NCBI GenBank assembly: GCA_934248055.1
Contig: CAKQKI010000003.1
Location: forward strand, 1-64,000
Source: an uncultured Clostridia bacterium
GTDB lineage: Bacteria; Bacillota; Clostridia; Christensenellales; Borkfalkiaceae
DNA: 64,000 bases
Direction: 5' to 3'
Part shown: positions 16,245-25,094 of the stretch, piece after piece
Numbering within the stretch: the first letter of the stretch is position 1
How the letters are laid out: each line of letters starts with the position of its first letter
Made by a program: the position numbers and the translations under genes
Notes under the pieces: model-generated
The model's input: the letters and a program-made list of their open reading frames with translations, nothing else
Told to the model about the DNA's origin: nothing
Databases searched by the model: none

Positions 16245-17738
16245 TTATTGCGCCTGTTTATTCGTTGCGGCGCGGCACGCATTTATCGCGTTATGCCAGC
16301 CGAGCAATAATTTTTCTCTTTGTTCCTGAGTCATTGCGGGCGAAAAATTTTTACCTTCTTCTTTGAGAGAAAAAGCGTCTTCTTCTTTTTTGAAAATTCC
16401 CGAAGCAAGCCCCGCAAGAATCGCCGCGCCGCGCGCGGTAACTTCGGTATCCTGCGAAACGTTTACCGTAACGTCGGAAATATCCGCCTGAAATTGCGTT
16501 AAAAACCCGTTATTCGCCGCTCCGCCGTCAACGCTCAACGACGTAATTTTCATTCCGAGATCTTTACTCATGGCTTTGATAACGTCGTCCACCTGATAAG
16601 CAATGCCTTCGAGCGCCGCGCGGATTATATGGCTTCTTTTAGTGCCGCGCGTTATGCCCGTTATCGTGCCGCGCGCGTTCATATCCCATTCGGGCGCGCC
16701 AAGCCCCGAAAACGCGGGAACGAAATACACTCCGCCGCTCGACTGAACTTTTTTTGCGAAATATTCGCTGTCTTTCGAGTCGGAAAAAAACCGCATTTCG
16801 TCGCGCAGCCACTGAATGACCGCCCCGCCGATAAAAACGCTGCCTTCGAGACAGTACGTTATAGGCTTGCCTTTTACGTTAGCCGCAACCGTGGTTATAA
16901 GCCCCGAAGAAGAGTTGATTTTCTTTTCGCCGATATTAGCAAGCAAAAAGCAACCCGTGCCGTAAGTGTTTTTCGCGTCGCCCGCGTTTATCGCGCCGTG
17001 ACCGAAAAGGGCTGCCTGCTGATCGCCCGCAACGCCGCATATCCCGATAACTGCGCCCATAATTTCGGCGTAACCGTAAATCTCGGAACTGCTTTTTACT
17101 TCGGGAAGCAAACTTTCGGGAACGTTTAAAATTTCAAGCATTCTCTTTGACCAACTCATCGAATTTATATCGAAAAGCATAGTGCGCGAAGCGTTGGTAA
17201 CGTCGGTTGCGTGAACTTTGCCGCCCGTCAGTTTCCAAATGAGAAAAGTGTCTATCGTGCCGAACAGAAGTTCGCCCCTTTCCGCTTTTTCGCGCGCGCC
17301 GTCAACGTTATCGAGAATCCACTTTATTTTCGTGCCGCTGAAATACGCGTCAGTTTTAAGCCCCGTGATTTCGGATATTTCGCTTTCAAGCGGTTTTAAA
17401 CTTTCGCAAATCTCAGCCGTTCTGCGGCATTGCCAGACGATAGCGTTATAAACGGGTTTTCCCGTGGATTTATCCCACAAAACGGTTGTTTCGCGCTGAT
17501 TTGTTATACCGATAGCCGCAATCTCGTTCGGCGAAACGCCGCTTTTTACGATACACTCGGTTATAGCTGAGTATTGCGCCGCGTAAATTTCGGTAGGGTC
17601 CTGCTCTACGTATCCTTCTTTTTCGTAAATCTGCGTTATTTCTCTGTGCGCTTCGCTTACGGAATGAAGTTCGGCGTCGAAAAGAATCGCCCGCGCGCTC
17701 GTAGTTCCTTCGTCGAGCGCAAGTATATATCTGTTCAT
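16245..17738 (-). CDS. glpK: Glycerol kinase
   Basis: ATP-dependent phosphorylation of glycerol to sn-glycerol-3-phosphate. The 497-residue FGGY-family kinase has the N-terminal phosphate-binding loop LDEGTTSARAILFD, the glycerol-contact region TNQRETTVLWDKSTG, and the later GGxxNN-type segment SVDGGAANNGFLTQFQAD typical of GlpK. There is no recognisable Shine-Dalgarno at ATG 17738, but a promoter -10 box ends six bases upstream, predicting a leaderless mRNA. It is co-transcribed with the downstream lipase-like gene. GpsA elsewhere in the window makes the same product from DHAP. Confidence 0.97.
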   Translation of the reverse strand: MNRYILALDEGTTSARAILFDAELHSVSEAHREITQIYEKEGYVEQDPTEIYAAQYSAITECIVKSGVSPNEIAAIGITNQRETTVLWDKSTGKPVYNAIVWQCRRTAEICESLKPLESEISEITGLKTDAYFSGTKIKWILDNVDGAREKAERGELLFGTIDTFLIWKLTGGKVHATDVTNASRTMLFDINSMSWSKRMLEILNVPESLLPEVKSSSEIYGYAEIMGAVIGICGVAGDQQAALFGHGAINAGDAKNTYGTGCFLLANIGEKKINSSSGLITTVAANVKGKPITYCLEGSVFIGGAVIQWLRDEMRFFSDSKDSEYFAKKVQSSGGVYFVPAFSGLGAPEWDMNARGTITGITRGTKRSHIIRAALEGIAYQVDDVIKAMSKDLGMKITSLSVDGGAANNGFLTQFQADISDVTVNVSQDTEVTARGAAILAGLASGIFKKEEDAFSLKEEGKNFSPAMTQEQREKLLLGWHNAINACRAATNKQAQ

Positions 17739-17744
17739 ATTATC

Positions 17745-17773
17745 AGTTTAGCATATATTCATGGCATTTTCAA
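17745..17773 (-). promoter_or_regulatory. Promoter of glpK (predicted leaderless)
   Basis: TTGAAA (17768-17773), a 17-base spacer and TAAACT (17745-17750) on the minus strand. Only six bases lie between the -10 box and the glpK ATG. Confidence 0.7.
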
Positions 17774-17857
17774 TACCTTTAACGTAAAAAAAACAAAAAA
17801 GAAAGTAAGGTAAAATTTTAATTATCGGTTGAATACAATTTTCCCCGACAATAATTC

Positions 17858-17886
17858 AAGCCGCCGAGCAATCAGCACGGCGGCTT
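17858..17886. terminator. Hairpin terminator after engB
   Basis: AAGCCGCCG pairs with CGGCGGCTT around an eleven-base loop, eight bases beyond the engB stop. The better T-run follows on the plus strand; on the minus strand the tail is only partly T-rich. Confidence 0.6.
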
Positions 17887-17893
17887 TTTAATT

Positions 17894-18508
17894 TTAATTT
17901 TCGGTTATATTGAAAAAATCGTCCGAAAACACGCTTATTACCCGTTCGATTTTATCGTAAACCTTATCTTTTCCGTAGCCCGTTTCGCTTGAAAACGGAA
18001 TAACGCTCCCTTCGCCTATAGTGAGATAATTGCCTATATCTTTCACTCTGCCGTATATTCGGGTTTTCCCGATTTTATCGGCTTTGGTTGCAATCACCGT
18101 GAATGGAAGCGCGTAATGATGAAGATAGTTTATCATCGTTTCGTCGTCTTTGGTCGGGTCGTGACGAATATCAACGAGAGAAAAAACGTGCGCAACGTGT
18201 TTTTCAAACCGAAAAAAATCTTCGAGCAGCGTAGCCCACTTATCTTTTTCGGTCTTTGAAACTTTTGCAAACCCGTAACCCGGTAAATCCGCAAGAACGA
18301 AATCGCCGAAGTTAAAATAATTTACAAGCCGCGTGCGACCCGGGTCCGCCGAAGTTTTTGCAAGTTTTTTCTGCCCCGCAAGCGCGTTTATCAGCGAACT
18401 TTTACCCACGTTCGACTTGCCGCACACCGCGATTATAGGCTTATCGGTTACGATAAAACCCTTTTTGTCTGCGGCGGAAGTTATAAATTCAGCATTTTTA
18501 ATTATCAT
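17894..18508 (-). CDS. engB: Ribosome biogenesis GTPase EngB (YsxC/YihA)
   Basis: Essential GTPase of late 50S ribosomal subunit assembly. The 204-residue protein has G1 GKSNVGKSS (30-38), the switch region DPGRTR, G3 DLPGYGF, G4 TKAD and a G5-like SSETG. The start chosen is ATG 18508, one base after the lon stop; a TTG a few codons upstream overlaps lon and is less likely. It is the final gene of lon-engB, part of the conserved tig-clpPX-lon-engB neighbourhood. Confidence 0.95.
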   Translation of the reverse strand: MIIKNAEFITSAADKKGFIVTDKPIIAVCGKSNVGKSSLINALAGQKKLAKTSADPGRTRLVNYFNFGDFVLADLPGYGFAKVSKTEKDKWATLLEDFFRFEKHVAHVFSLVDIRHDPTKDDETMINYLHHYALPFTVIATKADKIGKTRIYGRVKDIGNYLTIGEGSVIPFSSETGYGKDKVYDKIERVISVFSDDFFNITEN

Positions 18509-18509
18509 A

Positions 18510-20867
18510 TCACACCAAAGCAACCTTAAACACTTCGCTTGCCGTTTTTACGGGAATGAATTCTATTTCTTTTTTGATTTCTTCGGGAATATCTTCCAAA
18601 TCTTTAAGGTTTTTATACGGAATAATTATTTTTCTTATTCCGAGCCTGTACGCCGCAAGCGACTTTTCTTTAAGCCCGCCTATCGGCAAAACGTTCCCGC
18701 GAAGAGTTATTTCGCCCGTCATTCCTATATTGCGCCTTACCTTTTTACCCGTAAACGCCGAAAGGATAGCGGTGGCTATCGTAATGCCCGCGCTCGGTCC
18801 GTCTTTCGGAGTTGCGCCTTCGGGAACGTGAAGATGAACGTCGGTCGTTTCGAAAATTTCGGGATCGATACCGTATTCGATGGCAGACGAGCGTATAAAA
18901 CTGAGCGCGGTTTTCGCGCTTTCCTGCATAACGTCGCCGAGTTTACCCGTAAGCGACAACGCGCCCTTGCCTTTCATCGTTACAACTTCTATCGTGAGCG
19001 CGGTGCCGCCGATAGCCGTCCAGGCAAGACCGGTGGCCGAGCCGACGCCGTCTTCTTCTATTTCCGACAAAATATCGAATCGCGGCGCGCCAAGATAGTC
19101 TTTTACCGATTTTTCGGTTACCTTAACTACGCCCGAAACGCCATTTTCGGCAACGGCGGTTGCTATTTTTCTGCAAATTTCGTCTATTTTCTGTTCGAGT
19201 TTTCTTACGCCCGCTTCACCCGTATAACCGCGGATAACCGATTTAATCGCGCCGTCCGTAAAAGTAACGTCGTCTTTTGAAAGACCGTTTTTTTCGCGGC
19301 GTTTGGGAACGAGATAACGCTTTGCTATCTGAATTTTTTCTTCTTCGGTATACCCCGCGATTTCTATAAGTTCCATTCTGTCAAGAAGCGGCGCAGGTAT
19401 GGTGTCCGCGCTGTTAGCGGTGGTTATGAACATTACCTTGCTTAAATCGTAAGGTATTTCGAGATACCTGTCGCGGAAAGTATAATTCTGTTCGGGGTCG
19501 AGAACTTCTAAAAGCGCGCTTGCGGGATCGCCGCGTAAATCCTGCGAAATTTTATCGATTTCGTCGAGCAGGAATACGGGATTAACCGTTTTTGCTTCTT
19601 TCATTCCGTAAATTATCCGCCCGGGCATTGCGCCGATATAAGTTTTTCTGTGTCCGCGGATTTCGGCTTCGTCCTTTACCCCGCCGAGACTCATTCTTAC
19701 AAACGACCTGTTAAGCGCGCGCGCAACGGAACGGGCTACCGAAGTTTTTCCGACGCCCGGCGGACCTACAAGGCAAAGTATCGAGCCTTGAAGTTTACCC
19801 GTAAGTTTATAAACGGCAAGATATTCAACTATGCGTTCTTTTACCTTTTCAAGTCCGAAATGGTCTTCTTCGAGAATATTTTTAACTTCCGTAAGCGATT
19901 CGGTATCTTTGCCCGCTTCTTTGAACGGCAAATCGAGAATCCAGTCGACGTACGTACTTAAAACCGTATAATCGGGTGACGATGCGGACATTTTAGCCAT
20001 TCTCTCAATCTCGCCCAGAACTTTTTCTTCGCTCTCTGCGGGCAGTCCTTTCGCTTTGACTTTTTCTTTTAATTTGTCGGTAATATCCACGTCGTCGCCG
20101 AGTTCTTCGCGAATTGCGCGGATTTGCTCGCGCAGATAATATTCCTTTTGGTTTTTATCCACGTTTTTCTTTACGCGCTCGGCAATCGACTTCTGAATGT
20201 CGGCTATGCGCTGTTCTTTATTCAGAAGGTCTATAAAAATATCGAGCCTGTCTTTAATCTGAACGGTTTCGAGAATAACCTGTTTGTCGGTTTCCCGCAC
20301 GGGAAGATTAAAAGTCGCGGCGTTGATAAAAGAATCTTTGTCTTCGAGCGCAAGAACGTTGTTTACCGTTTCGCGGTTCGGGCGGGCAAGCCCCGTGGTG
20401 AAGGCGGTGAACATATCTTTTGCCACGCGGAACGCCGCTTCGGCTTCGTCGGAATAATCGTCTTCGCCCCTGATTTCGCTCACGTTGAAAACAAAATAAT
20501 CGGGATTTGTTTCTTCGCCTTTTATCTCGGCGCGATAAAGTCCTTCGACGGTAAGACGAAAACTGTCTGTTCCGACTTTTGCAAGGTTGCCTATTCTGCA
20601 AACCGTTCCTACCGTGTAAAGGTCGGAAGACGAAGGATCGTTTATTTTAACGTCTTTCTGGCTGACGGCGAATATTTTTTTATCGCCCTTAAGAGCGGCG
20701 TTTACCGCTCCCAGAGTTTTAAGCCTGCCTACGTCAATCGTAGTGAAAACGTTGGGAAAAACGATTTTTCCGCGCACGGCAATACTCGGAATACCGTAAT
20801 CGCGGTTTGCGTCTATAATTATATCGGGCGCGTTCTGCGCCGTTTTTTCGGTGTTGAATTCATTCAT
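18510..20867 (-). CDS. lon: ATP-dependent Lon protease
   Basis: Cytoplasmic AAA+ serine protease that degrades misfolded and regulatory proteins. The 785-residue protein has the N-terminal LON substrate domain with a coiled-coil linker, an AAA module with Walker A GPPGVGKT and Walker B FLLDEIDK, and a C-terminal protease domain with the Ser-Lys dyad S692 (DGPSAG) and K735 (GGLKEKS). ATG 20867 is preferred. An in-frame TTG 12 codons upstream coincides with the -35 box TTGATT, so it cannot be in the transcript. With the -10 box seven bases before the ATG and no Shine-Dalgarno, the mRNA is predicted to be leaderless. Confidence 0.96.
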   Translation of the reverse strand: MNEFNTEKTAQNAPDIIIDANRDYGIPSIAVRGKIVFPNVFTTIDVGRLKTLGAVNAALKGDKKIFAVSQKDVKINDPSSSDLYTVGTVCRIGNLAKVGTDSFRLTVEGLYRAEIKGEETNPDYFVFNVSEIRGEDDYSDEAEAAFRVAKDMFTAFTTGLARPNRETVNNVLALEDKDSFINAATFNLPVRETDKQVILETVQIKDRLDIFIDLLNKEQRIADIQKSIAERVKKNVDKNQKEYYLREQIRAIREELGDDVDITDKLKEKVKAKGLPAESEEKVLGEIERMAKMSASSPDYTVLSTYVDWILDLPFKEAGKDTESLTEVKNILEEDHFGLEKVKERIVEYLAVYKLTGKLQGSILCLVGPPGVGKTSVARSVARALNRSFVRMSLGGVKDEAEIRGHRKTYIGAMPGRIIYGMKEAKTVNPVFLLDEIDKISQDLRGDPASALLEVLDPEQNYTFRDRYLEIPYDLSKVMFITTANSADTIPAPLLDRMELIEIAGYTEEEKIQIAKRYLVPKRREKNGLSKDDVTFTDGAIKSVIRGYTGEAGVRKLEQKIDEICRKIATAVAENGVSGVVKVTEKSVKDYLGAPRFDILSEIEEDGVGSATGLAWTAIGGTALTIEVVTMKGKGALSLTGKLGDVMQESAKTALSFIRSSAIEYGIDPEIFETTDVHLHVPEGATPKDGPSAGITIATAILSAFTGKKVRRNIGMTGEITLRGNVLPIGGLKEKSLAAYRLGIRKIIIPYKNLKDLEDIPEEIKKEIEFIPVKTASEVFKVALV

Positions 20868-20874
20868 TTGATAT

Positions 20875-20903
20875 ATTTTACAATAATTTTCCTTTTTAAT
20901 CAA
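20875..20903 (-). promoter_or_regulatory. Promoter of lon (predicted leaderless)
   Basis: TTGATT (20898-20903), a 17-base spacer and TAAAAT (20875-20880) on the minus strand, seven bases before ATG 20867. A perfect inverted repeat abuts the -35 box. Confidence 0.75.
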
Positions 20904-20922
20904 GCGTTTTATGTAAAACGCT
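20903..20922. promoter_or_regulatory. Perfect inverted repeat (9-2-9) between lon and SDR promoters
   Basis: AGCGTTTTA, TG, TAAAACGCT forms a two-fold symmetric site that directly abuts the lon -35 box and overlaps the start of the opposing SDR -35 region. It does not match CIRCE or a CtsR heptad repeat as I know them. Likely an operator for a dimeric regulator acting on both genes. Confidence 0.55.
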
Positions 20923-20950
20923 ATGCAAACGTGTTAAAAAATGATAAAAT
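20922..20950 (+). promoter_or_regulatory. Promoter of the SDR gene (predicted leaderless)
   Basis: A weak -35 TATGCA (20922-20927), a 17-base spacer and TAAAAT (20945-20950), followed after six bases by ATG 20957. No Shine-Dalgarno is present. Confidence 0.5.
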
Positions 20951-20956
20951 CTATAT

Positions 20957-21766
20957 ATGAAAAAATTTGAATTATCGGGAAAAACCGCAATCGTTACGGG
21001 CGCATCTTCGGGAATAGGAAAAAACCTTTGTTTTCTTTTAAAGGAAAACGGCGTTAAAAAAATTATAGGCGCGGCGCGCAGCGAAGAAAAACTCAACGCC
21101 GTAAAAAAAGAACTCGGCGACGTTTTCATACCGTTTGTAACGGACGTGTCTTTGCGCGCGGAATGGCAAAAACTCCGCGATTTCGTTTTAAGCGAAAATT
21201 GCGGCGCGGATATTATTATAAACTGCGCGGGCGTTCTTCCCAAGTTTTCGGATTTTAAAAACTGCCGCGACGGCGACGTTGAAACGATAACCGCGATAAA
21301 CTATTTTTCTATAGTATATTCCGCGGAATATATTCTCCCTGTTTTAAGAGAGAGCGGCGACGGGCTTATGATAAACGTTGCAAGTTCATCGGCGCTGTGT
21401 CCGTTCGGAAAAGTATCGCTTTACTCGGCGTCGAAAGCCGCGGCGGAAAGATTTTCGGAATGTCTTTCGTGCGAAGAAAAAACGGTAAGCGTTGTAACCG
21501 TTCTTCCGGGGTTCACGAAAACCGACGTTATGCGAAATCAGATAATGACCGAAAGAGATTTAAAACTCGTGAACAAAATCTCCGCGCCGCTCGATAAAAC
21601 GTGCAGAAAGATATTGAAAAAAGCAATTAAAAGAAAAAAGCGGATTATCACGGGGTTAGACGCCGAACTTATGAATTTAGGATACGGTCTTATGCCCGCA
21701 AAAACTCCCCGCATCATCACCGAAACGCTTGAAAAATCAAGTATTGACGCGTTCGGCGACGAATAA
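20957..21766 (+). CDS. Short-chain dehydrogenase/reductase (SDR)
   Basis: A 269-residue classical SDR. The Rossmann NAD(P)-binding loop is TGASSGIG (15-22), the NAG-type motif appears as NCAGVLP, the catalytic serine lies in NVASSSAL, and the Tyr-Lys pair is in LYSASKAAAER. A basic C-terminal region (KKAIKRKKR) precedes a segment that could associate with membrane, as in ketosphinganine-reductase-like SDRs; the substrate is unknown. It is transcribed against lon and clpX and interrupts the otherwise conserved clpX-lon order. Translation probably starts at ATG 20957 without a leader. Confidence 0.85.
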   Translation: MKKFELSGKTAIVTGASSGIGKNLCFLLKENGVKKIIGAARSEEKLNAVKKELGDVFIPFVTDVSLRAEWQKLRDFVLSENCGADIIINCAGVLPKFSDFKNCRDGDVETITAINYFSIVYSAEYILPVLRESGDGLMINVASSSALCPFGKVSLYSASKAAAERFSECLSCEEKTVSVVTVLPGFTKTDVMRNQIMTERDLKLVNKISAPLDKTCRKILKKAIKRKKRIITGLDAELMNLGYGLMPAKTPRIITETLEKSSIDAFGDE

Positions 21767-21810
21767 CGTCAGCACCGATTAGCAATCGACCTGAAAAATC
21801 AATAGCAATA

Positions 21811-21848
21811 AAAAAGGTTTTTGTGATTTCAAACCGCAAAAACCTTTT
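21811..21848. terminator. Bidirectional terminator between SDR gene and clpX
   Basis: AAAAAGGTTTTTG pairs with CAAAAACCTTTT around a 13-base loop, with A- and T-runs on both sides. It serves the convergent SDR and clpX genes. Confidence 0.85.
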
Positions 21849-21851
21849 AAA

Positions 21852-23099
21852 TTACGCTATTTTCTTATATACTATTTCGGGTTTTTTAACGCCTTTGACG
21901 ACGTCTGCGTCGACAACTACTTTTTCAACGTCCTTAACGCTCGGAATATCGTACATACAATCAAGCATTATGTTTTCGAAAATAGTTCTCAAACCCCTTG
22001 CGCCCGTTTTGAGAGCGATGGCTTTACGCGCGATTTCGTAAACGGCGTCGTTTGTGACTTCGAGTTCGCAATCGTCCATTCCTATCAGTTTTTTATACTG
22101 TTTCACGAGCGCGTTTTTAGGCTCGGTCATTATTTTGACAAGCGCGTCTTCATTCAGCGGTTCAAGGCAAACCGTTATGGGTATGCGCCCCACGAATTCC
22201 GGAATAAGACCGAATTTCGTAAGGTCCTGCGGCTGAACGTCGGTAAGCACCGCTTTTTCGGATTTTCCGACCGAAACGTTTCCGCCGAAACCAAGGCTCG
22301 AATTATCTTTTCTTTTCTCTATTATCTTATCGAGCCCGACGAACGCGCCGCCGCAAATGAATAAAATATTAGTAGTGTCGATATGCAGAAGTTCCTGCTG
22401 CGGATGCTTTCTTCCGCCCTGCGGCGGAACGGCGGCAACCGTGCTTTCTATTATTTTAAGAAGGGCTTGCTGAACGCCTTCTCCCGAAACGTCACGCGTG
22501 ATGGACACGTTTTCGCCTTTTCTTGCGATTTTATCGATTTCGTCGATATAAACGATTCCGCGTTGCGCGCGGTCAATATCGTAATCGGCGTTCTGAATGA
22601 GTTTGAGTAAAATATTCTCAACGTCTTCCCCGACGTAACCCGCTTCGGTCAGAGTGGTGGCGTCGGCAACGGCGAAAGGCACGTTTAAAATTCTCGCAAG
22701 CGTTCTCGCAAGCAAGGTTTTACCGCAACCCGTAGGACCGAGAAGAAGAATATTGCTCTTTTCTATCTCCGTATCGTCGCCGTCTTTTTTATTTTTTATC
22801 GCGCTGTTTATGCGCTTATAATGATTGTAAACCGCAACGGAAAGAACTTTTTTCGCATTTTCCTGTCCGACGATATATTTATCGAGTTCCGCCTTTATTT
22901 CGTGCGGTTTTTTAAGTTCCACCGAAACGTTACGGCTTTCCGACTCTTCTTCTTCGAGAATTACGTTGCAAATTTCAAGGCACTCGTCGCAAATATAAAG
23001 ACCGTTAGGTCCCGCAACGAGCCTTTTTGCCGCTTCTTTCGGTTTTCCGCAAAACGCGCAAAACATTCCGTTGTTTCTGTTATCAGCGTTATTCGCCAT
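21852..23099 (-). CDS. clpX: ATP-dependent Clp protease ATP-binding subunit ClpX
   Basis: AAA+ unfoldase that recognises tagged substrates and feeds them to ClpP. The 415-residue protein has the N-terminal C4 zinc-binding domain (C14, C17, C37, C40), Walker A GPTGCGKT (122-129), the pore-loop region GYVGEDV, Walker B IVYIDEIDK and sensor residues in GLIPEFVGRIP. ATG 23099 follows AAGGAG; a TTG one codon earlier is not needed. It lies downstream of clpP in the tig-clpP-clpX operon and ends at a terminator. Confidence 0.97.
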   Translation of the reverse strand: MANNADNRNNGMFCAFCGKPKEAAKRLVAGPNGLYICDECLEICNVILEEEESESRNVSVELKKPHEIKAELDKYIVGQENAKKVLSVAVYNHYKRINSAIKNKKDGDDTEIEKSNILLLGPTGCGKTLLARTLARILNVPFAVADATTLTEAGYVGEDVENILLKLIQNADYDIDRAQRGIVYIDEIDKIARKGENVSITRDVSGEGVQQALLKIIESTVAAVPPQGGRKHPQQELLHIDTTNILFICGGAFVGLDKIIEKRKDNSSLGFGGNVSVGKSEKAVLTDVQPQDLTKFGLIPEFVGRIPITVCLEPLNEDALVKIMTEPKNALVKQYKKLIGMDDCELEVTNDAVYEIARKAIALKTGARGLRTIFENIMLDCMYDIPSVKDVEKVVVDADVVKGVKKPEIVYKKIA

Positions 23100-23132
23100 C
23101 AAAACTCCTTAATATCAAGCCGCAAAAGCGGG

Positions 23133-23714
23133 TTATCTGTTGTAATAAATTTTATCTATAATGCCGTAAGAAAGCGCGTCTTCGGCGGAAAGGTAATTAT
23201 CCCTGTCGGTATCCCTTTCGATTTCTTCAATGGGTTTACCCGTGTTTTCGGATAAAATCCTGTTGAGTTTTTCCTTTATTTTGATTATATGGTCGGCTTG
23301 AATTTTTATATCGCTCGCCTGACCCTGCGTGCCGCCGAGCGGCTGATGAATCATTATCTCGCTGCTCGGAAGGGAAAATCTTTTGCCTTTTTTGCCGCTC
23401 GACAGTAAAAACGCGCCCATCGAAGCCGCCATGCCGATGCAGATCGTGGAAACGTCGCATTTGACGTAATTCATCGTATCGTAAATCGCAAGACCCGCCG
23501 TTACCGAGCCGCCGGGACTATTGATATAAATGCAGATATCTTTATCGGGGTCTTTTCCTTCGAGATATATAAGTTGCGCTACGACGGTGTTTGCCGTGGC
23601 GTCGTCGATTTCGCCGGAAAGCATAATTATTCTGTCTTCGAGAAGACGGGAATAAATATCGTAGGACCTTTCGCCCTTATTCGTCTGCTCTACGACCATA
23701 GGTATCAAAGACAT
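23133..23714 (-). CDS. clpP: ATP-dependent Clp protease proteolytic subunit ClpP
   Basis: Tetradecameric serine peptidase that works with ClpX. The 193-residue protein has the catalytic triad S98 (MAASMGAF), H123 (MIHQPLGG) and D172 (DTDRDNY), with the family-typical INSPGGSV and the docking/handle region QASDIKIQA. It starts at ATG 23714 after GGAGAG and lies between tig and clpX. Length is standard and no propeptide longer than a few residues is apparent. Confidence 0.98.
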   Translation of the reverse strand: MSLIPMVVEQTNKGERSYDIYSRLLEDRIIMLSGEIDDATANTVVAQLIYLEGKDPDKDICIYINSPGGSVTAGLAIYDTMNYVKCDVSTICIGMAASMGAFLLSSGKKGKRFSLPSSEIMIHQPLGGTQGQASDIKIQADHIIKIKEKLNRILSENTGKPIEEIERDTDRDNYLSAEDALSYGIIDKIYYNR

Positions 23715-23771
23715 ATTTCTCTCCTTATCGTTTCGCGCCGCAAGCGTACGGCTGCGGCGTTGAACGGTTAA

Positions 23772-25058
23772 TTAGTCTATCTGGTTGTTTTCAAGAAGGA
23801 ATGCAAAAAGTTTGTCGACCGACGCGTTGTTTTCAAAATACGCGATCTGACGGTCGTTAAGAGTTTTTTTGTATTCGCCCGCGTCTTTTCCGAGCGCGAC
23901 GGCCTGATCGGCGATTTTGGCGTCTACTTCTTCTTCGGTCGCTTTGATGTTTTCGGTTGCCATTATCTTTTCGATAACGAGTTGAGCCTTAACCTGCTCT
24001 TTCGCCTGCTTTTCAAAGCCCTTTTTGTAATCTTCGACGGTCTGCTTGGTGTATTTAAGGTAATCCTGAAGTTTAAGCCCCTGATACATCATTCTGTATT
24101 CCATATCCTGAACGAACGCGTCTTCCTGTCTTTCTACGAGCGCGTCGGGGATTTCGACTTCCGAAGAGTCGGCTATCGTTTTGATAATCTTGTCTTCGAG
24201 TTCGGCTTTTGCTTTCTGAGCGTTGTTTGCTTCGAGTTTGGCTCTCGTAGCCGCTCTGAAACTTTCAATGCTGTCTTCGCCTGCCGCTTCTTTTATGAAC
24301 TCGTCGTTCACTTCGGGATATTGTTTTTCTTTGACGGCGTTAAGTTTAACCTTAAACACCGCTTCTTTTCCTTTAAGGTCTTCCGCGTGATAGTCTTCGG
24401 GGAATTTGACGGTTATATCCTTTTCTTCGCCGATTTTCATACCTTCGACCTGTTCTTCGAAACCGGGAATAAACTGACCCGAGCCGAGTTCGAGAGTCTG
24501 ATTTTCAGCCGTGCCGCCCGCAAATTTAACGCCGTTTACACTGCCGCTGTAATCGATAGTCGTCACGTCGCCTTTTTTAGCCGCTCTGTCTGTAACTTCA
24601 ACTTCTCTCACGTTTCTTTTCACGAGCCTGTCAAGTTCGTCGTCGATTTCTTTATCGGTTACATTATACTCAATCTTATCGAATTTTATACCCTTGTACG
24701 CGCCGAGTTTAACTTCGGGCTTAACGGGAACAACGGCGATTAAGGTTATACCGTTATCGTCTATATTTTCAACGTCGAGTTCGGGTCTGTCTATCGCTTC
24801 GATAGAAGGCTCTTTATCAAGAATATCGTAATAATATTTGGGGAACGCGTAATTTATCGCTTCTTCGAAAAATACGCCTTTGCCGTACTGCTGTTCTATA
24901 ACGTGTTTGGGCGCGTGACCTTTACGGAATCCGGGAATAGTGAATTTCCCTTTGATTTTGAAATACGCGCCGTTGATGGCGTCTTTCCACTCGTCCGCAT
25001 TAAGCGTGATTTTAATCTTTACCGTGCTTTTTTCAGCCGCTTCAAAAGTATATTGCAT
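23772..25058 (-). CDS. tig: Trigger factor (ribosome-associated chaperone / PPIase)
   Basis: Cotranslational folding chaperone docking at the ribosomal exit tunnel. The 428-residue protein has the N-terminal ribosome-binding domain with the signature loop GFRKGHAP (43-50). A FKBP-type peptidyl-prolyl isomerase domain (about 150-240, with YSGSVNG and SGQFIPGFEEQVEGM) and the helical C-terminal chaperone domain follow. ATG 25058 follows AAGGAGTTTTAAT. It is the first gene of tig-clpP-clpX and is driven by a strong promoter at 25095-25123. Confidence 0.97.
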   Translation of the reverse strand: MQYTFEAAEKSTVKIKITLNADEWKDAINGAYFKIKGKFTIPGFRKGHAPKHVIEQQYGKGVFFEEAINYAFPKYYYDILDKEPSIEAIDRPELDVENIDDNGITLIAVVPVKPEVKLGAYKGIKFDKIEYNVTDKEIDDELDRLVKRNVREVEVTDRAAKKGDVTTIDYSGSVNGVKFAGGTAENQTLELGSGQFIPGFEEQVEGMKIGEEKDITVKFPEDYHAEDLKGKEAVFKVKLNAVKEKQYPEVNDEFIKEAAGEDSIESFRAATRAKLEANNAQKAKAELEDKIIKTIADSSEVEIPDALVERQEDAFVQDMEYRMMYQGLKLQDYLKYTKQTVEDYKKGFEKQAKEQVKAQLVIEKIMATENIKATEEEVDAKIADQAVALGKDAGEYKKTLNDRQIAYFENNASVDKLFAFLLENNQID

Positions 25059-25094
25059 ATATTAAAACTCCTTGTTATTTCCAAATGCTTATCT

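Noticed and set aside
18333..19280. 315-codon plus-strand frame
   Set aside because: Antisense to lon and engB, rich in Phe, Tyr and Arg as antisense frames in this genome usually are, with no recognisable domain.
20867..20903. TTG start for Lon at 20903
   Set aside because: The TTG is the -35 hexamer of the lon promoter, so it is not in the mRNA.
20124..20960. 278-codon plus-strand frame
   Set aside because: Antisense to the N-terminal half of lon; no motif and inconsistent with the SDR promoter it would overlap.
23982..24743. 253-codon plus-strand frame
   Set aside because: Antisense to tig, low-complexity Phe/Val/Arg composition, no ribosome site.
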